Below, piece by piece: positions 1 through 10,734 of a DNA stretch of 64,000 nucleotides. Below the pieces are notes generated by a model. That model saw only the letters and a program-made list of their open reading frames with translations. It was not told the DNA's origin and searched no databases. Location of the stretch: assembly GCA_911728455.2 (NCBI GenBank), contig OU452236.1, forward strand, positions 6,256,171 through 6,320,170. Reading direction: 5' to 3'. The position numbers and the translations under genes are program-made. Within the stretch, counting starts at the first letter, position 1; the number at the start of each line of letters is the position of its first letter. Source of the DNA: Marthasterias glacialis (Eukaryota; Echinodermata; Asteroidea; Forcipulatida; Asteriidae).

Positions 1-826
1 GGTGGTTGCAAAGCGGTCCCCTTTATTGCATTTCTCGTCTTTATTTAAACAATTTGGCCAATTGATTAGTGAAAGACAATTCGAAGTCGGAATCAGCGAG
101 AATTTATTCGTTGACTTGAAAACACAAAATAAAAATGCTGATTGATAATTGATAATCTACCCTTCATGATTGTAACACTCAATGCTGTTTACAAAAACAT
201 ATCAAAAACATACACTATTTGAAGGCATCCATATTACAAAATATTTAACTATGAAGTGGCTGAAACCCCCCAGCTACTTCCATCAACTGGCAGGTATGTA
301 CAAGGTTAAAAAAACAAAAAAAGTCTGACTACATGTAGTATGCGAAGCATAGGCACAAATCATTTTAACAAAAACATTGACAGCGTTGTGTTGAGCCAGA
401 ATTCAATAAACTACCCTTCCTGTGCTGCCATCACACTGGACAAGTTCCCTGTATCCAATAGCACTGATTACTCTTGATTCTCATTCATTGCATCAAAAAG
501 GGATCAGACTATTTTGTCCATCCAGTCTCAGTTTGGTTGTGTTGATTCGGATTAGAGAAAAAAAAACAAGGCTTTTCTATGATAAAATTCTATTGCAAAA
601 CTTAAACAGCATAATCGGTAAACCTTTATTCCATGATTTATGCTACCCTTATCTAAAGGTCATGACCTAAGAGGTCAAAGGTCTGTGACCTTTATGCTGT
701 GAGAAAGACTTGTTTTTCAAACATAGCAACTTGTATGACACAAACAGATCATCTATTTTTATCATACCTTTTCCATGAGTCTCCTTGCTTGAAGCAGAGG
801 TCAAAGTTGAAAGTTCATACATCCAC
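1..826. other. 3' flank or 3' UTR of PDZ gene
   Basis: AT-rich sequence with no supported exon. It holds at least two minus-strand AATAAA hexamers and presumably part of the PDZ gene's 3' UTR. No repeat family was recognised with confidence. Confidence 0.4.
625..630 (-). terminator. Candidate poly(A) signal of PDZ gene
   Basis: TTTATT on the plus strand reads AATAAA on the coding strand, about 200 bases past the stop codon. It is the first such hexamer I noticed downstream. Another candidate lies at 22-27, so the true 3' end is uncertain. Confidence 0.35.
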
Positions 827-1038
827 TCAATACGATTTATCCATCCATGTGCTACGGGAAGAGATCGGTACCAGCCTCAAGGTTAGCTTGTCATTGTCCA
901 TCATCATGTCGTATATGTCGTCCAGAGGCCGTCTTCGGACGTCCACTCCGTTGATTTCAAGAATCTCATCACCCACTGCAAGGAGACCCGCCAGTATCTT
1001 TGCTGGGTGGCCGTCTCCCAAACGGGTTACAAAGACAC
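827..1038 (-). CDS. PDZ gene terminal exon 10, second half of PDZ
   Basis: Residues about 990-1059. The acceptor is CTGTATAG|GTGTCTTT in phase 1. Encodes VFVTRLGDGHP then GLLAVGDEILEINGVDV (PDZ strands D-E and helix region), then DDIYDMM and LTLRLVP (helix 2 and last strand). It stops at TGA (complement of 827-829) about ten residues after the PDZ fold, so the domain is C-terminal. Confidence 0.85.
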
Positions 1039-4000
1039 CTATACAGGTGGATGGATCAGGGAGAAGGGGGCATGGGTTGAAAAAGTATGGGTGGATGGAT
1101 CAGGAAAAAGTGGGTATGGATACGGGTTGAAAAAGATTGTGAACATTGTATTGTTTTTTTTGGATGTGAATTTGTTTGATCTTCCTAAAAAAATATAGAA
1201 ATGTAGTTTCACAATTTTGACAAACCATAAAAGGATTTCAACATCCTTTTCGAAAGACATTTCTTTACAGTTAAAAAAAAAAACAGATCTTTGGGAATTC
1301 TCACCTGAGCCGAAATTTGAAGTGCCACGAGCGATGTAGAACCCAAACGGTCCGCTCGGAGGCTTGATCAGCTCAACAACTTGTGACCCATCAGAGTTGA
1401 GGTGGAGTAGCTTGCCGACCTTCCTCATGTGACTCGGTGAGGTCACGTCTGTATCTTCAGACGAGCGCTGGAGTCGAATGGGCAGACCACTCAGACTAGC
1501 AGAGCGCCTACAATGAGAAACGCAAATTGTACATTCCAAGTGTTCATTCTCTCTTTCTTAGACAGTCCTTCAAACAGGAACAAGAGCTTTTCTTTTCAAG
1601 TAATAAACCACAAGGGAAACTGACTGGGTAAATTTTAATTCAATTTTGGGGTGCACAAAGAAAAAATCGACTAGAACAGGTTTGAACCTGCAACCTCCGG
1701 ATTCATGTGCCAGTGCTCTACCAACTAAGCTATCCAGCCCTAATGTTGGTGGTCTCCCTATTCTGTCAATATCTTTGTTTCGGGGTACCAGTCAGAAGCC
1801 ATACATCCAGAAACTGCCCTATCACACCCAAGTTTACGATACAACCTGAGAAGATGCAGGACAAAGATCACATTAAGGGGATGTGACTTTTTTTTATGAG
1901 AATGAGAATTGTTTCTTCTACTTCTTACCTTTTATTCAGTTTTCCAGGTTTATCCGAATCTTCTTGCTTTTTGTCCTTTTTGCTGAAAAGCCCAGTGAGG
2001 GACCTCAAGGATGGTGAACGTTTGAACTAAACGTAAAAAAAAAAAGAATAGCAAAAGGTTCAATACAATTCAATAGGGAGGCTTTTGCTTACAAAGAAAT
2101 GCGCATGCTCAAGAATTAACTTTGAAAAAGTGGACCGGTATGCTGCCGAACACCAATACGTGCCTTCAGGGTGGGATTAAAGCCCCAGCTCAACATTGGT
2201 AAACTGACTGTAAATGCTTCCATTCTTTGCACAAATCAAGATATTGGTGATAAAACAAGCCTGTGAAAATGTCAGCTCATTTGGTTGTTTCATTTGCGAG
2301 AAAACAGTAAAAATGCATTCAGTATTTTGTACGCATTCCTATAGGCATCTTATATTATATTCGTCTCACTGAGTCGAAAACTAATTGTGGATCTTACTTC
2401 ATGTATTATTCAAAAACACTTCAGGCAGAAATATTTCAAGAAAAGTTTTCTACCATCATTATCTTTATACAATGTAAGGTACATATAAATCTCTGAACAT
2501 TTATGTTTTTCTTTTTACCAATGTTGAGCTGGGGTAAAATGGGGTGAGGGGGTAGCTTAAAGAGTTAAGACTGAAACCAGCAAAATCAACAACGACATGA
2601 AATCAAAAACTCCAATAAAATGCTACCTTTGGCTGGTCATCATTGGCGTTTTCATTCCCGGCGGTGTTGATGCGATCTAGACTGAGCGCCCGCCTCATTG
2701 AGCTCAGTTTCTTCTTGGTCGCCTTGCCTATACTTTGCACCTTGTCTGAGATGGATGCACGGGATGAGATGGAGAGACGAGAGCCACTCAGGTCCGCACA
2801 ATCCTCAAGGTTGCTGTAAACACAAACAACGATATTAAAGTCCAAGTGTGAGGGAAAATTATGGGGAAATAATCTCATTTTTTGTTACTGACAATTTAGA
2901 GTTGGACTGAGTTGCAATAGACCGATCCATTAAGCTCCGCCCCTAAATGCATTGACCAATTACATACCACGAAAATGCACAAAATGTCCAACGAAAGCCT
3001 GACATGTTAAAATCTCATTACAAAATGTAAATACATGTAGGTCTCCACGATTTGGATTACTGTCTCATGTCTTTTGTGTGTGCTGTGAGGCAGAGAAAGA
3101 TGCATGTGTCCGACCTACTCCTCGCGTCGGCATCATTGATTTACAGTTGCTATGGTGGACACAAACATGGCGCCAGACTATCCTCCCTCCCAGCCTCAGT
3201 TTGGTTAATATGCTAATTTGAGTAAACAAAATATCTAAACCGTTTTTTTAAGCTATTGCAGAGGAGTTCTCTACACACATACCTCTTGAAATGTCTGACG
3301 TTATTTGCCTCGTTACCCATCTGCGAGATACTGTCGTCGAATTCCCTTGCGATGCAGGGATTTCCATTTCTGGGTCCATCCACCGAGTGGGACCGTTGCC
3401 TTGAACTGGGCCTGTGGGCTGCACCTGATGGCGGTCTCTTTCTGGTCTTGTCTACCTTGGCATAAATCGGCTCACCATTTTCTGCAATTCACACATAGAC
3501 AAATGCTTAATTCCCCCATAGAAAGCACAACCATTTACTGACACAGCTTTCTGAAATTGGACCCAACTTAGGAATAGAAATATTCTTCGGACCAACGTAC
3601 CTCTTGAATCGCCGATAACTTCCTGCCCCTGTACGCTGTTATTAACTCCCCGTTTGTCGCTTTTTCTGCTTTGGCGTTTCTTCTCGACTTTTGCGTAGAG
3701 TCCGTCGATGGAGTCTTCCCACTCCGTGCTCCTGTCTTGATTCCCGGAATTCCTGGACGGTGCAGAGATGTGGTTCCTGTTGATGTCATGGTGATCTGGG
3801 ATCTGGATCTCCTCGTATGGGTTGTCGTTGGCGACGACAACACTCGTGTGATGATCAGGTATGGTGGTGTATGGATCTTCAATGTCTAAGTAGCTACTAC
3901 GCTTGCTACCCTTTTTTGGTTTTGCATAACTATAACCATCATCTCCCTGGGTTGAGTGATTTCTCGTACTTGCAGAGCTACTCTCAGGTGGAGAAACTTT

Positions 4001-7000
4001 AGTCCTTGACTGTGATCTCGAGTGAGGTCTCCTCCTCTCCTCTTGCTTGTCTCTCGGAGAGTCACTGTCTTCGAAATGCACCGAGCGAGCCGGCGAAGCC
4101 GGCCTAGGGCCCCGGCTGGAGGGCCTTCCATCAGTTTGGTCAGACCTTGTTAGCGAAGACGCCCTAGGTTTTCGTTGCTGCTTCTCCGGTCTGGAGTTGT
4201 GAGATGATTGAGACCACATCCCGATCTGACTGTCTGGAAATATTTCATGCTTCACTTCCTCGGTCTCCAAGGACTCCACTGAACTGGAACGTTTGGGCCG
4301 AGCTCCTTGTTCTATCCACATGTCTGACTTGTCCATTGCCGACCTGTTGTTTTTGAAGGAAAACAATTTAATATATAAAATCCCAAATTCCAAGGGCACC
4401 AGCTGTTTTTGTACACTGAAACCCAAAAATGTCACTTCCTTGGTGCAGAATCTAGCAACACAGTATAATACAAGTGTGAGATTATGAATTTGATTATGGA
4501 CACCAGACTACTTTTAACTTCAGCCGCATTCTGGAACTGGTTCAAAAAAGTGATACATCTATACTAATGTGTGGGAAAAACCAAAATGGTCACTGTATGA
4601 TATAGGTCTGGTACCTTACCTTGCAGTTCAGTATCTTGCTAAACAGAATGAAAATACAACAGATTACAAAGTTGAAAATTGGCACCAAACTATTTTCCAA
4701 CTCAGCCTCATTCTGAGACTGATGGGCCAATGTGTGGAACATCCAAGATGGTGGAAGTAGGACAAAGGTCTGGTATCTTACCACTCATCGGCTGTGCGTA
4801 CTGGCTGGATACTATGATCGGCTTTCAGGGGTCCACTCACGGACTTGTTCATGTGTCTGCTCGAAGGACCCGACGCCTCACGCTTCTTCTGTATCGCACG
4901 CAGCGTGTCTCGCGTCGATGGCATGCCTTTGTGCCCTTCAGTTCTGGAGGAGAACACATTAACAGGTCAATGTGTAATGTATGTAAATTAAATGGGTGGC
5001 TTCTGGGGACACTACAGGTAAGTGGCAGCAGATTACCAGGTAAAACCATTGTTGTTTTTTTTTTCGAAATGTGTGCATGCACAGAACTATGTAAACAGTA
5101 AAATTAGATGATTTTTAGGGGGGGGGGGGTTAATAGTACTTTAGAGACGGTAGTGGCATAGTTAGGCATAATTTATCAACAGCCAATGCTATTCATTCAT
5201 ACACAAACTTGACTTTATCCCCACGAGACGCCTGCCACCGGGTAGTGATAACATGTAAGCTTATAGTTTGTGTAAGAGGAAATATAAGTGCATAATAACG
5301 TCTTGCAGTTGCACCAAGTGACATGTAGTCATAGTAAGTTATTCCTCAATTGGGCCACAACCATACCTGGGATGCATTTGTGCACTGTAGCCGTTGACCC
5401 TGCCGACTCCGGAATCAGTGTCACTGTCTGCAGTATGGTAACCTACATATGAAATGCATCAGAAATAAACAAAATAATGAAAGTAGATGCTTTATTCCAA
5501 AGGACTTGAGCACGTTTACCCCCCCCCAAAAAAAACAAAAAAAAACCATACATCATGATAAACTACATGTAAGAACACAAAGGACATCGCATACAGCTAC
5601 GTGCTTCTCACATTTTTTTTTTACAAAGACGAAGAAAAATACTATTTCAGGCTGCGCTTTCCTTCGTTTTGGGTTTAACCCTAAGATGTAAATTAAATAA
5701 CAGTATGGATTTTTTTTTTTCACCCTGTCAATATGATCACATTAAAATTCAACCTGCGTATATTTGTCATTTATGCAGGCCTGATTGCTTCATTCTTGAA
5801 AGGACAAGGGCACCAAGGCATTTTCTCCTTTGGTAAAGGGCACCTCTATGAGGAAATTGTACATTTCTATTGGAACATTTCAAGGGCACTGAGGCAATGA
5901 CCAAAGGCAACAGAGGCAAATATCAGCCCTGTACAAGTTAATGCTGTTGACATATTTTGGAATAAAATCAACTTTTTGGGGCTGTTTGGGGTGTTTGTTT
6001 GTTTGTCTGTTTAATTTGTTGTTTTAGTTTTTTTTTAGTTTTTTTTTAGACCCGCTAAGATTTTGTATTTTAGGGTTCACCCCAGTTGGTTTTTCTTTTT
6101 ATACAGTTTTTGTGTTAATTCTTCATAATGATACATATACATCGTATTAGCTGTGTAAATCTGAATGCCTTTCAGTTTCAGCCACTGGCTGCTTGTTTCA
6201 AATAAAATCAACCATAAATAAAAATGACAATTTATCATTTTTATTACAAGTCCACAAAGTGCCTTGTTCCCACCATTACCTCTGTGATAGCTGTTTGTCT
6301 GCATCTTATCGGATTCTTGATACACAGGACCACTGGCATGCCTCCTTAACTTATATCCCGGTGATGGAACCCTCGAGTGAATGACGTCATGATCATTGTC
6401 CTCCGACCTGCTTGAATTGCCTTCGTAAGTCCGAACATAGTTCCTTTCAGATCCACTCTGAGGACTATGTCTGCTGCTGAGGTTCTCCACACTTCTGTGA
6501 TGCCCATTAACTTGAAGATTTTCTGCACTTGCGTATTTTCTGCTGCTGGACTTACTACGCGGCATATCTGTGGGGGAGAGAGAGCTATCGGTGCTGATGT
6601 TACCCTGACTCGACCGGCGCATACGAGATAAATTCGGTGATCGCAGCAGTTCGCCCATTCTGTTTTTGTTTTTCTGGAGCCTCTCTCGGATTGTTTGTGT
6701 TTTCGCCTCCTTGCGTTGTTCCATCTCGCTCCTCGGGGTGGTTGGAGGTGTGGGCTTACGTGCCGTTTCGCCATCGGAAAGACTCTGGCGACTGCGATTA
6801 AGGAGGAGGTTCGCAGCCCGACGTAGACTGCTCCGGGTCCTTGACCCGCGGCGTGGTTCCTGAGGGGGTTTTGGAAGCATCCGAGGACTAATGTCCGGCT
6901 CAAAATCCGCTGCTCCATTACTCATGGGTACCGTGGATATTCCCTGGTACTCTGGTGAATGATGGTAGTGTTCACCACTGGGAGACATTGCTACCTGTTG

Positions 7001-8272
7001 TTCTTCACTTTGCTGGGGAGGGCCCCAACTCATCCGCAGTTGCTGGTAAAATTGCGAAGCTAGCTGAGGTTGTGCTTGACCGTGTCTGACGATTCCATTC
7101 GGTACATAGTTCTGTTGCGGGGCAATGCTTGGCTTATTGCTTACACCTGAAACATGGCTCGGCTGGACGTGTAAGCCTTGGTAACCATTTCCAGAATATG
7201 ATTGGTCTTCAATCTGTTATTAAGTGTCAAGAAGAAAACACTGTGATTAACTTAACAGAACTCAGCTTTTTTAATCCATCACAAATTAACCCTCCTACTG
7301 TCTGGCCATTCAATATTCCAATGGTTTTAAACAGTTGGTCAACTTGCTGGAAAAAATGTCACAATGAGTAACAGCAGGAGTGTAAGAAAATTAACATGCA
7401 ACTCTCTATCAATTTGGGGGTGTTTTTCGTTTTAGTGAAAATTGTTCCTGATTTTTGAAATGAAGTGTGAAGTTGACAGACATTATAAACAGACAAATAA
7501 TCACAATGTATTGAAATGTAAGGACAAAGGTCAAGTTAAAACAACAGAATACATAACATACATACTTAAATCTAAAACTAAAAGTCAATCATTTGGGGGG
7601 ATTGATGCCAATTTAAACTCAGTTTAAACCAAAAATATAGTATCTTACATGTAGCCTACATTTCTTATTTATTATTATTCTTATTTAGCCTACCCAGATA
7701 AAATTGTGTTTTGGGTCATTTATTTCATGAAAAACAAAACTTGGATACACAATGCGCTGTTCCTGTTGTTTATTCTGATGTGGGTCCAAATCATTTACAT
7801 AAATAAGAACAGTTTTATAAATTTGTATTAAGAAAAAAGAGCTCGTCACAAAAACAAAAACACAAAAAAAAAATCAAAAAGTAATGAAACTGAAATTGTT
7901 GTTTACCATTTCTTGTGAACTCTGCCTGGAATTAACAACCTGTTGATCATGTTGATAAAATTGCTCAACTTCGTTGCTTCTTTGACCATCAAAATGTCCG
8001 ATTCTTTGAGGGTCGGCCTCATTTCCTATACCGTTTACCCGTACAGAAACCGCACCGGGCTGAACGTGAACAGTGGCCGCACTGCCCGGGTCGACGCCGT
8101 ATTCCGCTGCCGAACTAACTGCGTTTGGGACGGGTGACGAGTCGTCTACGAAAAGATCTTGTCTCATCGAGAACACCAGATCTTCCACGCTCATTCCCCC
8201 ATTATCGTCATTCTGTCCGACGGCTGAACTGCCCTGAAAGCTTGTCCCTGTTCTATACTGCATAAATTCCAT
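827..8272 (-). CDS. PDZ-domain scaffold-like protein, complete ten-exon gene
   Basis: I built this model from splice sites. The ten coding exons are 8272-7907, 7213-6280, 5442-5367, 4943-4782, 4343-3601, 3481-3283, 2813-2627, 2026-1929, 1507-1305 and 1038-827. They sum to 3180 nt (1059 residues plus TGA), and every junction is GT-AG with matching phase. Most of the protein is low-complexity, rich in Ser, Arg, Gln and Pro, and probably disordered. Tyrosine motifs YLDI (Y664), YTTI (Y671), YEEI (Y689) and two YAKV (Y729, Y767) resemble SH2-docking sites; pYEEI is the classic Src-family SH2 ligand. Residues about 965-1048 form one PDZ domain, with carboxylate loop PFGF (975-978) and a later GDEILEINGVDV segment, most like the PAR-6 type. 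A membrane-proximal or junctional adaptor role is inference. I do not recognise a vertebrate orthologue. SYD-1-like proteins were considered, but their PDZ precedes C2 and RhoGAP domains, which are absent here. Confidence 0.85.
1305..1507 (-). CDS. PDZ gene exon 9, first half of PDZ
   Basis: Residues about 922-989, from ATTGTAG|GCGCTCT to GGCTCAG|GTGAGA. The C-terminal part, VVELIKPPSGPFGFYIARG, is PDZ strand A, the carboxylate-binding loop (GPFGF) and strand B. The exon ends within the strand B-C loop in phase 1. Confidence 0.85.
1601..1783 (-). mobile_element. tRNA-derived SINE (family A) in PDZ intron 8
   Basis: Read on the minus strand: a GACAGAATAGGGAGACC leader, a tRNA-like head with an A-box-like TAGCTTAGTTGG and a B-box-like GGTTCAAACC, then TTTTCTTTGTGCACCCC and a tail ending ACCCAGTCAGTTTCCC-TTGTGGTTTATT. 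The same head and tail recur at 9668, 9951, 32738 and 57207, which defines the family. It lies within an intron, antisense to nothing coding. Confidence 0.75.
1929..2026 (-). CDS. PDZ gene exon 8 (98 bp)
   Basis: Residues about 890-921, between a pyrimidine-rich ACGTTTAG acceptor and AATAAAAG|GTAAGA. Reads FKRSPSLRSLTGLFSKKDKK, a basic amphipathic segment just before the PDZ region. Phase 0 in, 2 out. Confidence 0.78.
2627..2813 (-). CDS. PDZ gene exon 7
   Basis: Residues about 827-889, from TTTACAG|CAACCTT to CAGCCAAAG|GTAGCA. Contains SISSRASISDKVQS followed by the basic patch KKKLSSMRRALSLDR, which echoes the Arg/Ser/Leu patch of exon 2. It ends in phase 0. Confidence 0.8.
3283..3481 (-). 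CDS. PDZ gene exon 6
   Basis: Residues about 761-826, from ATTGCAG|AAAATGG to TTCAAGAG|GTATGT. It begins with a second IYAKV motif (Y767) about 38 residues after the one ending exon 5, which suggests internal duplication. The rest is basic and Ser/Pro-rich. Confidence 0.8.
3601..4343 (-). CDS. PDZ gene exon 5, tyrosine-motif exon
   Basis: Residues about 513-760, from AACAACAG|GTCGGC to TCAAGAG|GTACGT. An SR-rich first half (RPASPARSVHFEDSDSP) leads to a cluster of tyrosines in YxxI/V context: Y664, Y671, Y689 (YEEI) and Y729. Such clusters are typical of phosphotyrosine docking regions; whether they are phosphorylated is inference. Confidence 0.83.
4782..4943 (-). CDS. PDZ gene exon 4
   Basis: Residues about 459-512, from CTCCAG|AACTGAAG to GATGAGTG|GTAAGA. 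Basic, Ser-rich sequence with a short KKR cluster. Phases 2 in and 2 out agree with the neighbouring exons. Confidence 0.78.
5367..5442 (-). CDS. PDZ gene exon 3 (76 bp)
   Basis: Short exon between TATGTAG|GTTACC and CATCCCAG|GTATGG. It enters in phase 1 and leaves in phase 2, encoding a Ser/Asp-rich stretch (ADSDTDSGVG). It is supported because it links exons 2 and 4 in frame with both splice consensuses intact. Confidence 0.75.
5784..5935 (-). repeat. Dispersed repeat, 'GCCTTGGTGCCC' family
   Basis: Reads on the minus strand TGCCTCAGTGCCCTTGAAATG, then GGAAATT-type sequence, ending CCTTGTCCTTTCAAGAATGAAGC. It matches the plus-strand copy at 13727-13890 along its length. A third copy at 57830-58215 has expanded into a minisatellite. 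Confidence 0.6.
6280..7213 (-). CDS. PDZ gene exon 2
   Basis: Residues 123-433, the largest exon. The acceptor is TAATAACAG|ATTGAAGAC, which keeps phase 0 with exon 1. A closer CAG (near 7136) was rejected because it puts a stop in the required frame. The donor is CACAGAG|GTAATGG, phase 1. The sequence is Ser/Arg/Gln-rich, with a basic patch (SSLRRAANLLLNRSRQSLSD) and a charged, possibly helical stretch about 40 residues later. Confidence 0.82.
7285..7345 (+). repeat. Single monomer related to the 110-bp repeat
   Basis: CCCTCCTACTGTCTGGCCATTC matches the unit tandemly repeated at 11660-11990 and seen singly near 12350 and 63920. It lies in intron 1 of the PDZ gene, upstream of exon 2. Confidence 0.45.
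7907..8272 (-). CDS. PDZ gene exon 1 (start codon)
   Basis: Residues 1-122. The start ATG is the complement of 8270-8272, and a second in-frame ATG lies three codons on. The donor reads ATG|GTAAAC at 7906, phase 0. The exon is acidic and Gln/Asn/Ser-rich with no recognised domain. The AAAATGGCGTCC motif about 100 bases upstream supports a promoter just outside this exon. Confidence 0.8.
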
Positions 8273-9149
8273 ACTGGCCTGACGTTTTGAAGTGTATATT
8301 TACCGAAATAATCCAGAGTCCAAATTCTATTTTAAAAACATTGTGTCAATCATTTTTCAGTTACTCCGTAAAATGGCGTCCTTTGTTGCTACTCGACACT
8401 GCCAGTGTATCACTTCTAAGTTCTAGCGATTGAGGGCGCTATGGTATGGAAGCCTGATATGATTTAGGGTGCGCCATAGAGATCTGTGGGCGGGTGCAAA
8501 CAACCGATGCAAAATGATAAAATATTCAAAAATTCAACGATAGAAATATAAGTTTCTAAACCTTTAATAAATACACAAAATGTGAAGTGATATCTAAACT
8601 TCGATCTTTTTACAGTTTGACTACAGGAGTGCAAATTTCCAAACAGAATAGCGCGGTCACCTAGTAGTAGTTGGGAGGGGTAATGTTCAGCGGGGGTAAA
8701 AATACGAAATTTACAAAGCCTACTTTATCCAAACTACCTAAAAATTGAGAGTCATTAGCCTCTAGATACAACATTTATCTCTATTTCAACAATCCAAAGA
8801 TATTGAACCTCAAATTGGTCATTTACAGGATTTTTTTGAAGGCCCGTCCGATGAAGCTAGCTCGCCGCTTTGATTCATTTAGTGGGGTGTTCCTTTATTT
8901 TAATGGGCAGGTGAACTTTGACAGGTGAATTTTATAAATGATGTCTCTTTATTTTATTTCTTGAAATGGAGTTTGAATATTTTTTTTGATGGTTACCTGA
9001 CGACCGCATGGTGAAACTGAAGGAAAACCAAATGAAGAAGCCCCATGAAGTAGGCCTTCACTATTGAAACCGCAAGGTGAAAACATTGATTGACCATTGT
9101 CGCCATGAGGTTTCATATCATTAGGATTTCGGTTTTACCACTGCGGTTT

Positions 9150-9405
9150 CGGAGTAGCCAAGACCAGTAGGCTACTTATTAGGAACGTCCACATAATAAC
9201 GCCATATCCGGAGTAGGCCTAGCCATAGCCTTTCTTCAAGGCCTTCGTGGCTTAGACAGCTATGTAGCCGGTAACACCAACACAAGTCAGCACGATCTTC
9301 GATGCAGTTGCTTCGCGGCTACACAGATGTCTAAGCCACGCAGGTATTGACGAAAGGCCAAGGGTAGCCAAGACCGTAGGCTACTTAGGAATGTCCACGT
9401 ATACA
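9150..9405. repeat. Inverted and direct repeat cluster
   Basis: GTAGCCAAGACC-(A)-GTAGGCTACTTA near 9153 recurs in the same orientation near 9364. Between them, CGTGGCTTAGACA near 9245 faces its reverse complement TGTCTAAGCCACG near 9329. The arrangement suggests a foldback element or a nested pair. No coding capacity is seen. Confidence 0.5.
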
Positions 9406-9667
9406 ACCACTTTTTGTAGCTCCATGGTATAACTAAACGATTTTTGTTCCGATTGATTATTTTATTCATACACCTGGTGGCCAAATAACCAGATTACATT
9501 CCAGTTACAATTAAAAAGTACAAAGAAAAACAACAGCAAGATCCACCTATTGTCCCCCCAAATAATCCCGTCCATCAGCCATTGGAAACTGAGTTTAGTA
9601 CCTCCATTCATCACGAATGTAAAAGTTTTTAAAACATTTATAGGCCTTTTATCAATAAATATTTGGG

Positions 9668-9808
9668 TGAACTCAGTTGGTAGAGCGTAGGTACGTTAAA
9701 CCGGTGGTTTCAGACTCAAATCCCGCTCCAGTCAATTTTTCTTTGTTCACACAAAAATTTATTTAAAATCTACCCAGTCAGTTTCCCTTGTGTTTTATTG
9801 CATTTTAT
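9668..9808 (+). mobile_element. SINE family A copy
   Basis: tRNA-like head with AACTCAGTTGGTAGAGCG and a B-box-like ACTCAAATCCCG, then TTTTTCTTTGTTCACAC and the diagnostic ACCCAGTCAGTTTCCCTTGTG tail. The leader seen in the copy at 1601-1783 is missing. Confidence 0.7.
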
Positions 9809-9950
9809 TAATATCGGCTGGTTGCGCTCTACTCTTAATCCATTTTTGTCCATAGATGGCGCTGTTGAACGCCTCTGTTAAGATCGGCGCGAGCCCATAA
9901 TGTTGCACAACTTCAACAATTTTGGGGGTAAACAAATCAGAAGGAAAAAT

Positions 9951-10076
9951 TACTAAAACGGGATATGAACCTGCGACTTCTCCGGATCAGGTTCAAAACC
10001 TATTGTACTAAATTTTTCTTTGTTCACCCAAAAATTTAATATCAATTACCCAGTCAGTTTCCCTTGTCGTTTATTG
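9951..10076 (+). mobile_element. SINE family A copy, degraded head
   Basis: The tail TTTTTCTTTGTTCACCC...ACCCAGTCAGTTTCCCTTGTCG is intact, while the tRNA-like head is truncated and rearranged (ATATGAACCTGCGACTTC). It sits about 140 bases after the previous copy in the same orientation. Confidence 0.6.
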
Positions 10077-10604
10077 CTGCTTGAAATTTAAAAGAACTAA
10101 CAAAACCTCCGAATTCTACAATTCGTGATGGAAGAGCTAAAAAGAACTCCAGAAAGAAGAAAAAAGGAAAGTTGGACTTCAGGACTGAAAAGGCTCTTTT
10201 GGTAGAGAATCTTGAAGCGAATTTTTATGACACATCAAGGACACCGTAGAGCCGACTTTCTCGATACTTTTTTTTAACGCGCGCTCACTGGGAAATTTTG
10301 ATCGAAACTTGAGGCGGCGCGGGAATATTATAATGGCGGGAGACATCCACGACGACGAACGCGGCGGGGTAGTACAGTTAGGGGCGCTATCGCACCGCTC
10401 TCCGGTCATCTCAGGGGAACGTTTGACCTATGTGCTCCCCCACGGTTGTACTGTGCACGTGAAATCGTAATAAATTATCATTGGTAATTCCTGGTGTTTT
10501 TTTTTCACCCGGGCATCGCATCACGACGCAGAGAGAACCTTGTGTAGTGTTGTGCTTCAAAGAGTTGGCGGGGATTGTGTTCATGGTTGGGAAAGCTGTT
10601 TCCC

Positions 10605-10734
10605 ATGTCAAATCGTGTCACGCCAGAACCCACGGAGAACGTGGAACTCATGGATTCTAATAACAGGAAAGCTTTGACGGGGCATACTACTGGGTATTCC
10701 TCGGCCCCAGACCACCGGGCAGATGTGATCGGAG
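10605..10734 (+). CDS. STOM: Stomatin exon 1 (start)
   Basis: Residues 1-43, beginning [20 protein letters not shown] and ending GGAG|GTGAGT in phase 1. The ATG at 10605 is chosen because it is in frame with exon 2. An ATG at 10583 is in another frame. This cytosolic N-terminus is poorly conserved in the family, so the start rests on frame only. Confidence 0.85.

Larger units (their letters stand above)
8273..10604. promoter_or_regulatory. Divergent promoter region between PDZ gene and stomatin
   Basis: The two genes start head to head about 2.3 kb apart. No TATA box is obvious near either start. AAAATGGCGTCC at 8370-8381 and AATGGCGGG at 10332-10340 fit YY1-type sites and lie about 100 and 265 bases upstream of the respective ATGs. 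The 10230-10400 stretch is relatively GC-rich with GGCGG motifs, unlike surrounding DNA. Two SINE-A copies and an inverted-repeat cluster fill the middle. Confidence 0.5.

Noticed and set aside
827-1038. SYD-1/RhoGAP100F orthology for the PDZ gene
   Set aside because: The gene ends right after the PDZ domain with in-frame TGA and no C2 or RhoGAP exons follow.
6346-6918. 190-codon open frame inside PDZ exon 2
   Set aside because: A shadow frame of exon 2. The exon frame has matching splice phases on both sides.
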